16,949 nucleotides of DNA from JANNWF01 sp052390415 (GTDB lineage Bacteria; Pseudomonadota; Gammaproteobacteria; Xanthomonadales; Xanthomonadaceae), in contig JBQTGY010000040.1 in the NCBI GenBank assembly GCA_052390415.1, positions 1 to 16,949 on the forward strand, written 5' to 3'. The first letter of the stretch is position 1, and the number at the start of each line of letters is the position of its first letter. The position numbers and the translations under genes are program-made. This document shows, one piece after another, positions 7,304-14,806 of the stretch. Under the pieces are notes generated by a model that was given only the letters and a program-made list of their open reading frames with translations, was not told the origin of the DNA and made no database searches.

Positions 7304-9325
7304 ATGCGTTGCAAACTGCTGCATCCTGTTCCGCGACTCCTTTCCGCGTGCATTGCGCTCGCCTGTTCTGGTCTGGCGCTGGCAGCCGAACCTTCGCCTG
7401 CAGGTGATTCACGCCACGACACGCCGGCCGAACTTGACACGGTGGTGGTCAACGCCAGTCCACTGCGGCAAGCCGCCGAGGCCTTGGCACAACCGGTGGA
7501 AATTCTCGCCGGCGAAAAGCTCGATGAAGCGCGCTCGGCAACGCTGGGTGAAACCGTGGGCAGGCTGCCCGGTGTGCAGAGTTCCAACTTTGGTGCCGGC
7601 GTGGGTCGGCCGATCATTCGTGGACTGGATGGCGCGCGGGTCAGCACGTTGGCCGGCGGTCTGGCGACGCAGGACGTTTCCACCATCAGCCAGGATCACA
7701 ACGTGACCCTGGAACCCTTCCTTGCCGATCAGATCGAAGTGCTCAAGGGTCCGGCGACCTTGTTGTACGGCAGCGGGGCGATTGGCGGCGTCGTCAACGT
7801 CGTCGACGGGCGTATCGCCGAGCGGCCCTTGGACAGCGCACTGCAAGGCCGCGCCGAGTGGCGCAGCCATTCGGTGAACGATGGCTCGACGGTGTTGGGG
7901 CGGGTGGACGCCGCAGCGCTTTCTGGTGCGCTGGTGTTACACGCTGACGCGCTGTACCGCAATCAGCGCGACTACGACACGCCGGACGGTCGCCAGCCGA
8001 ACAGTTTCACCGATGCCCAGACCGGTGCATTGGGCGCGTCCTGGGTCAGCGACGAGGGTTTTTTGGGAGTGTCGGTGTCCAACTTCGAGAACCGCTACGG
8101 CAATCCCGGCGAGCCGGGCGATCTCGCCAATGGCGAACGCGGTGTGAGTCTGGACCTGTCGCAGGATCGTTATGAGGCCAAGGGTGGGCTGCAACGTGAG
8201 TTCGGAGTGTTCTCGGGCGCACGTGCCAGTCTGGCGCGGACCGTCTACGACCACACCGAATTCGAGGGTGATGAAGTCGGTACGGTATTCGAGAGCAAGG
8301 CGACCGAAGGGCGTCTGGAACTGACTCACGGACACCGTCACGGTTGGTTGGGCGCATTCGGAGCGCAGGTCTATCAGCGCGAGTTCGAAGCGATTGGCGA
8401 AGAAGCATTTGTACCGCCGATCACCACACGCTCGGGCGGAATCTTCGTGACCGAGCAGACCACCTGGAACGGCGTGCAATTCGACATCGGTGCGCGAGTA
8501 GACCGCATTCGCACCGATCCGGATGCCGACCTTCCTGATCGCTCCTTCAACCCGTCAAGCCTCTCGGCCGATGCGCTGTGGAAGCTGAACGAGCAATGGC
8601 GCTTCAGCCTCAACGTGGATCGCGCCGAACGCGCACCAGCGGAAGAGGAGCTGTACGCCAACGGTCCACACGTGGCGACCGCAGCGTTTGAAATTGGCGA
8701 CGCCGGGCTCGACCTGGAACGTGCCCATCAATTGGAAGTCGGTGTGCATTTCCATGGCGCGCGTTTCGATGCCAAGGCATCGCTGTACCAGACCCGTTTT
8801 GACGATTTCATCTACCTGCAGGACAGCGGTGAATTTGCCGAAGGCGAGCAGGGCGAAGAGCCTCTGCCCATTCGGCTGTGGTCGGCGGAGGACGCGAAGT
8901 TTCGCGGCTACGAGATCGAGGCCATTGCCCACCTGGTCGACTCAGCCGCCGGTCGATTGGATTTTCGTGTCTTCACTGATCGGGTGCGAGCCACTTTCGA
9001 TGCCGGCGGCAACGTGCCGCGCATCGTTCCGCAGCGTGTGGGCGCTGATCTGCGCTGGAACGCATCCGCATGGCGCATTTCCGTGGGGGCGACTCGCTAC
9101 GACCGGCAAGATGATGTCGCGCCGAACGAAAGTCCAACAGACGGCTACACGCTGGTCGACGCTCACTTCGCTTACCACGTGGACGGAGAACGGCTGAGCT
9201 GGGAGCTATTTGTCGATGCCAACAATCTGCGCGGCCAGGTTGGGCGTGTGCATACGTCTTTCCTGAAGGATGCGGTCGTGCTGCCTGGAAGAAATTACAG
9301 CGCCGGACTGCGTGTCTTCTTCTGA
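7304..9325 (+). CDS. TonB-dependent outer-membrane receptor, ZnuD-like (probable zinc uptake)
   Basis: A 673-residue gated beta-barrel receptor powered by TonB. The signal peptide covers residues 1-27 (ends LALA). A TonB-box-like DTVVVNA follows at 45-51, then the plug domain with ETVGRLPGVQ, PIIRGLDGARVSTLAGG and QIEVLKGPATLLYGSGAIGG. The barrel ends in a terminal Phe (LRVFF), as outer-membrane proteins do. Several stretches resemble the zinc receptor ZnuD: the plug with ISQDHNVTLEPFLADQIEVL, ALYRNQRDYDTPD, and ELYANGPHVATAAFEIGD followed by LDLERAHQLEVG. The long His-rich external loop of neisserial ZnuD is not seen; only a small cluster HGHRH (342-346) is present. A Zur-like operator lies just upstream and zur is about 4 kb away, both supporting zinc as substrate. 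The alternative is a receptor for another metal chelate. Its stop lies 11 bases from that of the convergent ATPase gene. Confidence 0.85.
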   Translation: MRCKLLHPVPRLLSACIALACSGLALAAEPSPAGDSRHDTPAELDTVVVNASPLRQAAEALAQPVEILAGEKLDEARSATLGETVGRLPGVQSSNFGAGVGRPIIRGLDGARVSTLAGGLATQDVSTISQDHNVTLEPFLADQIEVLKGPATLLYGSGAIGGVVNVVDGRIAERPLDSALQGRAEWRSHSVNDGSTVLGRVDAAALSGALVLHADALYRNQRDYDTPDGRQPNSFTDAQTGALGASWVSDEGFLGVSVSNFENRYGNPGEPGDLANGERGVSLDLSQDRYEAKGGLQREFGVFSGARASLARTVYDHTEFEGDEVGTVFESKATEGRLELTHGHRHGWLGAFGAQVYQREFEAIGEEAFVPPITTRSGGIFVTEQTTWNGVQFDIGARVDRIRTDPDADLPDRSFNPSSLSADALWKLNEQWRFSLNVDRAERAPAEEELYANGPHVATAAFEIGDAGLDLERAHQLEVGVHFHGARFDAKASLYQTRFDDFIYLQDSGEFAEGEQGEEPLPIRLWSAEDAKFRGYEIEAIAHLVDSAAGRLDFRVFTDRVRATFDAGGNVPRIVPQRVGADLRWNASAWRISVGATRYDRQDDVAPNESPTDGYTLVDAHFAYHVDGERLSWELFVDANNLRGQVGRVHTSFLKDAVVLPGRNYSAGLRVFF

Positions 9326-9336
9326 GGGTTCAGCTG

Positions 9337-10176
9337 CTACATCTCGATGTGATCGAGCCCATGGAACTGCCCGATCGCATCGACCACCGCCGCCAATTGC
9401 GGGGTGACGTCGGGGGCGTACAAGCGGCTGCGGTCGACATGCTCGGTCCAGCCGAAAATCGACTGCCGCAACTGTTCCTCGGAGCGCACGCGATCCAGCA
9501 CATCGCGCAACAACCGAGCGAATTCGCCCGTGGTGGGCGAACTACCCAAAGCAACAAACAAGCGCACCAGCGAATCCAGCAGGTCTGCTGCGTCCGCTGG
9601 CAGGCCGAAGTCTTCCAGTCGAAAATCCAGGAAAGCACCTTCGGAGTCGGTCCACACCCGATAGGCCAAACGCGCGAGAGAGTGATAAAGCACGTCTTCG
9701 GCGATTACCAACACCAGCAGGTGACGGCGATTGGCAACCAGCGTTGCCGAGCCTGCGGTCCACTCGCCGCTGCTGGCAAAACTCACCAGGCGCAGTTGGT
9801 CGGCAAATTCGGCGGCCTGCAGTTGATCGAGGATAAGTACGGTGCGAGCCGCTTCGGAGTAAGCGCAAGCTTCGGATACCGAGCGCTCAAACGCGGTCAG
9901 GCCGGGTTCGGGCGGACCCACGCTGCCGTCATCCAGCTGCACCGCAAGCGTGGCTGGGGGCAGATGCGGGCCGCTGAAGTCGTGGTACAGGATGTGCGGG
10001 TAGTCGAGCGCGTGCGCCAGGGCGTTGGCAAAGGCGGTCTTGCGCCGGCCACCGCGACCATCGACATGCAGCAGACGTAAGTGAGACTGCTCGGCATCGA
10101 ATACGCAACGCAGGGCGTAGTCGTAATCGGCATTGGATTCAAAGCCGAAATCGGCGAGACGGCGACGTAGGGACAC
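9337..10176 (-). CDS. ATPase-like protein with altered P-loop, function unknown
   Basis: The 279-residue product resembles a small P-loop NTPase of the AAA/STAND kind, but I do not recognise a named family. HVDGRGGRRKTAFANALAHAL (37-57) sits where a Walker A loop should be. It reads G-RGGR-R-K-T, with Arg45 in place of the usual Gly before Lys46-Thr47. RTVLILDQLQ (111-120) is a Walker B-like strand with Asp117. Later, LLVLVIAEDVLYHSLARLAYRVW and FRLEDFGLP could be the sensor region and the start of an alpha-helical lid. The start is GTG at 10176 (MSLRRRLADF), with no strong ribosome-binding site. It is a single gene, convergent with the ZnuD-like receptor and only 11 bases from it, with no room for a usual terminator. 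The REP pair at 10275-10350 lies upstream. Confidence 0.75.
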   Translation of the reverse strand: MSLRRRLADFGFESNADYDYALRCVFDAEQSHLRLLHVDGRGGRRKTAFANALAHALDYPHILYHDFSGPHLPPATLAVQLDDGSVGPPEPGLTAFERSVSEACAYSEAARTVLILDQLQAAEFADQLRLVSFASSGEWTAGSATLVANRRHLLVLVIAEDVLYHSLARLAYRVWTDSEGAFLDFRLEDFGLPADAADLLDSLVRLFVALGSSPTTGEFARLLRDVLDRVRSEEQLRQSIFGWTEHVDRSRLYAPDVTPQLAAVVDAIGQFHGLDHIEM

Positions 10177-10274
10177 GAGGTTGGGTTCGCGGGGCTGAGG
10201 CCTGAGTGTAGCCCGCTGCCACCGGCTTGCCGTTGCCGATGACCAAGCTCAATTGGCCATTGATCGCCAGCCAC

Positions 10275-10350
10275 GTAGCCCGGATGCAGCGCAGCAGAAT
10301 CCGGGCCCATGTCGCGCGACTGCCCCGGATTCCACTGCGCTGCGTCCGGG
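10275..10350. repeat. Inverted pair of REP elements (BIME-like) forming a long palindrome
   Basis: Copy one (10275-10305) begins GTAGCCCGGATGCAGCGCAG and ends AATCCGGG. Copy two (10323-10350) begins CCCCGGATTCCACTGCGCTG and ends CGTCCGGG. The second is the reverse complement of the first with few mismatches. Each copy is itself a stem (CCCGGAT / ATCCGGG). The spacer contains a perfect palindrome, GTCGCGCGAC (10311-10320), almost at the centre, so the whole stretch could fold as one cruciform. This is the usual form of REP sequences mobilised by RAYT (REP-associated tyrosine) transposases; no such transposase is in the window. A further stem, TCAGCGG / CCGCTGA, follows at 10351-10370. Confidence 0.8.
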
Positions 10351-10370
10351 TCAGCGGCTCAATCCGCTGA
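10351..10370 (-). terminator. Possible stem-loop after the redoxin gene
   Basis: TCAGCGG (10351-10357), a six-base loop, then CCGCTGA (10364-10370): a perfect seven-pair stem. It lies 36 bases past the stop of the minus-strand redoxin gene. There is no U-tract, so intrinsic termination is doubtful. It may instead be part of the adjoining REP pair. Confidence 0.3.
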
Positions 10371-10405
10371 TGATCTCACGCAGCGTGGTGATCTCACCCC
10401 GAATC

Positions 10406-11011
10406 TCAATACTTGACGCTGCACCCATACGCTTGCGTCACCGCCGTTGTGACGGGCTTTCCTGCAGACAGCTCGGCCAGCGCCGTGCTCACGTATTGCG
10501 TGGCCTTCGGAATATCGGCGGCATCGGCACTCGGGATGCTGTCGATGGCCCCGGCGTAACGCAACACCCCGGCGGGATCGATCACGTACATGTGCGGCGT
10601 CGTTTTTGCCGCATACAGGCGCCCGGTGACGCCTGCGGCGTCGAGCAAGTAAGCCGTGTTGGCGGCCTTGGCTTCGCTGCGCAAGCGGTTGGCGGTGCTG
10701 CCATCGACATTGCCTTGTTTGCCCGCGGCCGAGGAATTGATGGTCAGCCAGACCGTGCCGTTGGCGGTCGCAGCGGTCTGTTGTGCCTGCATGTTGCTAC
10801 TGCCGTAGTGCTTCTTCACGAACGGACATTCGTGGTTGGTCCACTCCAGCACCACCGTCTTGCCGGCGAAGTCCGCCAACGAGTGTTCGACGCCGTTGGA
10901 ATCGGTCAGCGTAAACGCGGGTGCCGGCTCACCGACTTTGGCGGGGTTGGCCTGGGCGGCGGTGACAGCAAGAATCGAGGCGAAGGCAGTAGCAATGGAA
11001 AGGTACTTCAT
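10406..11011 (-). CDS. Exported thioredoxin-fold redoxin (AhpC/TSA-like)
   Basis: A 201-residue periplasmic thiol protein. The signal peptide covers about residues 1-21 (MKYLSIATAFASILAVTAAQA). The thioredoxin-like fold follows: VGEPAPAFTLTDSNG (26-40), VVLEWTNHECPFVKKHYGSSNMQ (53-75) with a single active-site Cys62, and the cis-proline segment TTPHMYVIDPAG (137-148, Pro139). A second cysteine, Cys197, sits in the C-terminal YGCSVKY, a tail I recall from related redoxins; the two cysteines may pair. There is no CxxC, so it is unlikely to be a plain thioredoxin; peroxide reduction or thiol exchange is inferred. The ATG at 11011 is chosen for its signal peptide and the GAGGA nine bases upstream. 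It follows the DsbD-like gene by 38 bases on the same strand, and the two probably act together. Confidence 0.85.
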   Translation of the reverse strand: MKYLSIATAFASILAVTAAQANPAKVGEPAPAFTLTDSNGVEHSLADFAGKTVVLEWTNHECPFVKKHYGSSNMQAQQTAATANGTVWLTINSSAAGKQGNVDGSTANRLRSEAKAANTAYLLDAAGVTGRLYAAKTTPHMYVIDPAGVLRYAGAIDSIPSADAADIPKATQYVSTALAELSAGKPVTTAVTQAYGCSVKY

Positions 11012-11049
11012 AGGTTGGGTTCCTCGTTGCGACAGTCGTTGCTCAAGTA

Positions 11050-11889
11050 TCAAGGAGAGGGTGTTACACGCGCGTTGACGGCCAGTGCGATGTCGTCCTT
11101 TACCAGCAGGAAATCGAACTGGGCGGGCAGGCCGGCAAACGCATCGCTCAGCGGCAAACGCATACGTTTGCCGCCATCGAACTTGCTCCACATCGGATGG
11201 GCACCATTGACGATGACCTGCGCCGCGAGCGGAAAAACCTCCCAAGCCGCGATGTCGGGTGGCAAGGCGTTGCTCACGATGTCGATCAGGACGTGGTTGT
11301 CAGCGAGACGGATGCTCGATTCGGCTTCCAGTGACTTGGGTTGGCGTTTGGCCGCCCATTCAAAGTGTGCGACCCAGCGTGGGTCCGCCGTTGCCGCACC
11401 TGCAATTGGCAGTTCCAGCGGGTAGGTTCCACGGCCCGGAATGCACTCGATCTCACAAATCAACCAGGAGGCTGTCGCCGCAATGGGAATCGACGCGCCG
11501 GCAAAGTCCGCCGGAATGGTAAGCGTGATCGGCAGCAGCAGTGTGTCGGCATAGCCAAAGTTGACGATGCCCTCGACGTCGAAACGCTGCGGTGCTGGCC
11601 ACTCGATTTCGCCAACGGTGACGCCCGCTGGCAGTTCGAACTCGATCTTGGTAGCCAGGCCGGAGTCGCCTGGATTACGCCAATAGGTGTGCCAATGCGG
11701 ATCGTGCTCCAAGAGCAAGCCGAGTCGAAGCGATTGGCCTGCCACCGCAGTGGTGGTTTGTGCCACCAATTGCGAGCGCAGGTGATCGGTGCGCAGCGCG
11801 TTGTTTGGCAACGGCGCAGCGGCTACAGCAGTCGGCAACATGCATGCCAATCCGGCGACGGCCAGCGAAATCGGAAAACCTGGGGACAT
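11050..11889 (-). CDS. Free-standing DsbD/ScsB N-terminal domain protein
   Basis: The 279-residue product has a signal peptide (about residues 1-25, LAVAGLACMLPTAVAAAP). It then has an immunoglobulin-like domain of the DsbD-alpha/ScsB type: HDPHWHTYWRNPGDSGL (62-78), VEGIVNFGYADTLLLPITLTIP (105-126) and SWLICEIECIPGRGTYPLELPI (141-162). Cys145 and Cys149 form the CxxxC pair that in this family relays electrons. Full-length relatives (around 600-700 residues) continue with a membrane domain and a C-terminal thioredoxin domain. Here the frame ends at VNARVTPSP with no membrane segments, and a redoxin gene begins 38 bases later. The start at 11889 is chosen for the signal peptide; the open frame extends upstream through unrelated sequence. 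It probably works as a periplasmic thiol carrier; its electron donor must be encoded elsewhere. Confidence 0.8.
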   Translation of the reverse strand: MSPGFPISLAVAGLACMLPTAVAAAPLPNNALRTDHLRSQLVAQTTTAVAGQSLRLGLLLEHDPHWHTYWRNPGDSGLATKIEFELPAGVTVGEIEWPAPQRFDVEGIVNFGYADTLLLPITLTIPADFAGASIPIAATASWLICEIECIPGRGTYPLELPIAGAATADPRWVAHFEWAAKRQPKSLEAESSIRLADNHVLIDIVSNALPPDIAAWEVFPLAAQVIVNGAHPMWSKFDGGKRMRLPLSDAFAGLPAQFDFLLVKDDIALAVNARVTPSP

Positions 11890-12028
11890 GGCGGCATTGG
11901 AGCGCGACAAGGTCGGTAAAGTTCCGCAGCAATGCTGCCGACGCATCGGCTTGACGGCTTGCGGACTTCGATTCGCTGGAATCAAGTCCCGGTTGACTAC
12001 GTCCAGCTCAATTCCAAGCCGTTCGCGC

Positions 12029-12463
12029 CTATGTGCTGGTCTCGTCGCTGCTGCCGGGCGGTGTCGGCGCCAAGCGATCCATGTCGCGGGTCCAGCGCGA
12101 GAAGCGCACTTCGGCAAGCGCCGAGTTGAGTTCCTGCACCAATTTCTTGGCCGCAGCGCGCTGGCTGCCACGCACGCGAAAACGCAGGTGTCCGGATTGA
12201 TCCGCATCCAGCGCGGCGAGTGCTGCGAAGTCGGAGGATTGAATCTCGATGCGTGGCGAGCTCCACAACGGCCCGGCGGAGTAGCTGACGAGCACGATGC
12301 TGTCCGCATTGAGTTTGAGCTCGCGCGCCGTCGAGCGTTGTGCGCCCTGGTGCCAGTCGCGCGTCTGGTACTGCAACAGCAGGCAACCACCGTCCTGTAC
12401 CAACACGCCATCCAGACGGGCGCTGCCGTCACGACTCAGCCATGAAACCGGGACGCTGACCAT
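12029..12463 (-). CDS. Small protein of unknown function, coupled to dxs
   Basis: A 144-residue product that I do not recognise. It begins MVSVPVSWLSRDGSARLDGV and contains alternating hydrophobic strands (VLVQDGGCLLLQYQTRDW, SIVLVSYSAGPLWSSPRIEI). A helix-like stretch follows (GSQRAAAKKLVQELNSALAEVRFSRW), then a Pro/Ser-rich end. Strands followed by one long amphipathic helix would suit a PH-like or similar small fold, but this is speculation. There is no signal peptide or membrane segment. The ATG at 12463 overlaps the dxs stop by one base (TGATG), which argues that it is real and translated with dxs. A TTG three bases upstream is a less likely start. A 139-base gap separates it from the DsbD-like gene. 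Confidence 0.7.
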   Translation of the reverse strand: MVSVPVSWLSRDGSARLDGVLVQDGGCLLLQYQTRDWHQGAQRSTARELKLNADSIVLVSYSAGPLWSSPRIEIQSSDFAALAALDADQSGHLRFRVRGSQRAAAKKLVQELNSALAEVRFSRWTRDMDRLAPTPPGSSDETST

Positions 12464-14367
12464 CAACCGGCGGCCGTTCGCGGCGCGAGCTGCGGTTCAC
12501 GCGGAAAACGCTTGAGGATCGAGGCCTTGATACTGACGCTGTCCAGCCCGGCCTCGGTCAGCACCTGTTCGCGGCTGGCGTGCTCCAGCCACAGATCGGG
12601 AAGGCCAAGATGGAGCATCGGGACATGGATCCCGCAGCTTGCGAAGAACTCGGCCACGCCGCTGCCGGCACCACCCGCAATTGCATTGTCTTCGATGCTG
12701 ACGAATGCAGAATGTGTGCGCGCCAGCTCACGCAATATGTCGCCGTCCAATGGTTTGATGAAACGCATGTTGACCACGGTGGCGTCGAGTTCTTCACCGA
12801 CGCTGAGTGCCACATCAAGCATGGGGCCAAATGCCAGCAAGGCCAGGCTTCGACCGCGACGGCGCAGGTCAGCCTTGCCTATGGGCAAGGTCTCCAAGGT
12901 GCTGGGAATTGAGACGCCCGGGCCACTGCCGCGCGGATAACGCACCGCTGCCGGACCGCAATGGGCAAAGCCGGTGCTGAGCATCTGCCGACATTCGCGC
13001 TCGTCCGCAGGAGCCATCACCACCAAGTTGGGCAAACAACGCAAGTAACTGAGGTCGAAACTGCCGGCATGCGTCGCCCCATCCGGTCCCACCACCCCCG
13101 CGCGATCCACCGCGAACAGGACGTCGAGGTTCTGGATCGCTACATCGTGGACCAGTTGGTCAAAGCCACGTTGCAGAAAGGTCGAGTAGATGGCGACCAC
13201 GGGTTTGCTGTCCTCGCAGGCCATGCCGGCAGCGAGGGTGACGGCGTGCTGCTCGGCGATCGCCACGTCGAAGTAACGGCTTGGATACTCCTTCGAAAAG
13301 CGCACCAGGCCCGAGCCCTCGCGCATGGCCGGGGTGATCGCGAGCAAGCGCGGATCGGCAGCGGCCATGTCACATAACCAGTCGCCAAATACCTGCGTAT
13401 AGGTCGGCTTGCCGGGCCCCGACTTCTTGACGATGCCAACCGAGGGATCGAATGGGCCCACCGCGTGGTACTCGATCTGATCACCCTCGGCGAGTTCGAA
13501 GCCCTTGCCCTTGGTGGTGATCACGTGCAGCAGTTGTGGGCCTTTCAAGGTCTTCAGGGTTTTCAGTGATGCGACCAAGGCATTGACGTCGTGGCCATCG
13601 ATGGGCCCGGTGTAATGGAAGCCCATTTCTTCAAACAAGGTGGAGGGCACGAACATGCCCTTCCAGTGTTCTTCCCAGCGTCGAACAAAACGCGCCGCAC
13701 CCTTGCGCTTGTTACCGAACAAACGTTTGCCACTCTCGCGCATCGCATTCAAGGTGCGGCTGGCGGTGATGCGACCAAACATCTTGGTCATGCCGCCCAC
13801 GTTTTCCGAGATCGACATCCGGTTGTCGTTGAGCACCACCAGCAGGTTGGGCTCGGGATCCATGCCGCCGGCGTGGTTGAGCGCTTCGTAGGCCATGCCG
13901 GCGGTCATCGCACCGTCGCCGATCACCGCCACCACTTTGCGCGGATCGCCCGCGCGGGCAAGCGCAATGGCCATGCCCAACGCGGCGGAAATCGAGGTCG
14001 ACGAATGGCCGACGCCAAAGGTGTCGAACTCACTTTCTTCCCGCCGCGGAAACGGCGCCAAGCCGTCCTTTTGTTTCACCGTATGGATGCGGTCACGACG
14101 GCCGGTGAGGATCTTGTGCGGATAACACTGATGGCCGACGTCCCAGACCAGGCGATCCGTCGGTGTGTCGAACAGGTAGTGCAACGCAACCGTCAGCTCG
14201 ATGACGCCCAGACCGGCGCCGAAATGACCGCCGCTGCGACCCACCGAGTCGATCAAATAGTCACGCAGTTCGCCCGCCACTGCGTCCAGTCGGGATTCGT
14301 CGATGCGACGCAGATCGGCGGGAGAATCAATCTGCGCCAGCAGGGGAAAGCGCTCGGAATCAATCAT
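12463..14367 (-). CDS. dxs: 1-deoxy-D-xylulose-5-phosphate synthase
   Basis: Joins pyruvate and glyceraldehyde-3-phosphate, with thiamine diphosphate as cofactor. This is the first step of the MEP pathway to isoprenoids, and the product also feeds thiamine and pyridoxal synthesis. The 634 residues are the normal length. Visible marks: SGGHFGAGLGVIELTVALHY (45-64, His48), WDVGHQCYPHKILTGR (75-90), GVGHSSTSIS (118-127), the cofactor motif GDGAMTAGMAYEALNHAG (150-167) ending at VVLNDN (177-182), and DVAIAEQHAVTLAAG (367-381) with catalytic Glu372. The transketolase C-terminal domain follows. Start ATG at 14367; its ribosome-binding site is weak. A possible promoter lies near 14497 (AATAAT on the minus strand with a poor -35). 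Genes for an unknown protein, a DsbD-like protein and a redoxin follow on the same strand. Confidence 0.96.
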   Translation of the reverse strand: MIDSERFPLLAQIDSPADLRRIDESRLDAVAGELRDYLIDSVGRSGGHFGAGLGVIELTVALHYLFDTPTDRLVWDVGHQCYPHKILTGRRDRIHTVKQKDGLAPFPRREESEFDTFGVGHSSTSISAALGMAIALARAGDPRKVVAVIGDGAMTAGMAYEALNHAGGMDPEPNLLVVLNDNRMSISENVGGMTKMFGRITASRTLNAMRESGKRLFGNKRKGAARFVRRWEEHWKGMFVPSTLFEEMGFHYTGPIDGHDVNALVASLKTLKTLKGPQLLHVITTKGKGFELAEGDQIEYHAVGPFDPSVGIVKKSGPGKPTYTQVFGDWLCDMAAADPRLLAITPAMREGSGLVRFSKEYPSRYFDVAIAEQHAVTLAAGMACEDSKPVVAIYSTFLQRGFDQLVHDVAIQNLDVLFAVDRAGVVGPDGATHAGSFDLSYLRCLPNLVVMAPADERECRQMLSTGFAHCGPAAVRYPRGSGPGVSIPSTLETLPIGKADLRRRGRSLALLAFGPMLDVALSVGEELDATVVNMRFIKPLDGDILRELARTHSAFVSIEDNAIAGGAGSGVAEFFASCGIHVPMLHLGLPDLWLEHASREQVLTEAGLDSVSIKASILKRFPREPQLAPRTAAG

Positions 14368-14547
14368 GCCGGGTCAATGGTTGCGGGTCTTGGGTGACAA
14401 CTGGCCGCCATTTTCGGCGCTTGCCGCCCACGCAGCAAGGAACCAGGTGGCAAAAGCGAGGCGTGATCGGGCCAACGCGGGCCAGCAGCCTGCCGAATTA
14501 TTGAGGCGGCGCGAATAATCAAGCATGAAGCATGAAGCAAAGAGCGT

Positions 14548-14724
14548 TCAACGCGGAGGCGCAGAAAACGTAGTGGTCGCAGAGGAACGGATGGAAACGC
14601 TGCTAAACCATGGAACAACTTCAAAGGAACAACCTCAAAGGAACAACTTCAAATCACGCCCGCCACACGAATCAATCTCTGCGTCCTCTGCGTCCTCTGC
14701 GTCCTCTGCGCCTCCGCGTTGTGA
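14548..14724. repeat. Inverted CGCAGAGGA-type repeat arms
   Basis: The left arm (about 14549-14590) begins AACGCGGAGGCGCAGA and ends CGCAGAGGAACGG. The right arm (about 14677-14722) contains four copies of a 9-bp unit, TCTGCGTCC with the last varied to TCTGCGCCT, then CCGCGTT. The right arm's reverse complement begins with the same 16 bases as the left arm. Such CGCAGAGGA repeats occur between genes in widely separated bacteria. On one strand they read as repeated AQRTQR residues, which explains a false open frame here. Confidence 0.75.
14612..14653 (+). repeat. Three tandem copies of a 14-bp unit
   Basis: GGAACAACTTCAAA occurs at 14612-14625, again with one change (CCTC for CTTC) at 14626-14639, and exactly at 14640-14653. 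It lies in the loop between the two inverted arms. Copy number may vary between strains. Confidence 0.85.
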
Positions 14725-14783
14725 GGCTTTTTCTTTTGCTCTTGAACGTGTTTGTCAATTGCCGCCGGCTCATCAATAGGTGA

Positions 14784-14806
14784 GCGAGGTGAAAAATTGA
14801 CCTCGC
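14784..14806 (-). terminator. Stem-loop after the receiver-like gene
   Basis: GCGAGGT, a nine-base A/T-rich loop, then ACCTCGC: a perfect seven-pair stem 67 bases past the stop of the minus-strand gene at 14873. No U-run follows, so it is at best a weak or factor-dependent terminator or an RNA-stabilising hairpin. Confidence 0.35.

Noticed and set aside
10253..11425. 390-codon plus-strand open frame over the redoxin and DsbD-like genes
   Set aside because: It starts in the REP pair and runs antisense to two proteins with signal peptides and known motifs.
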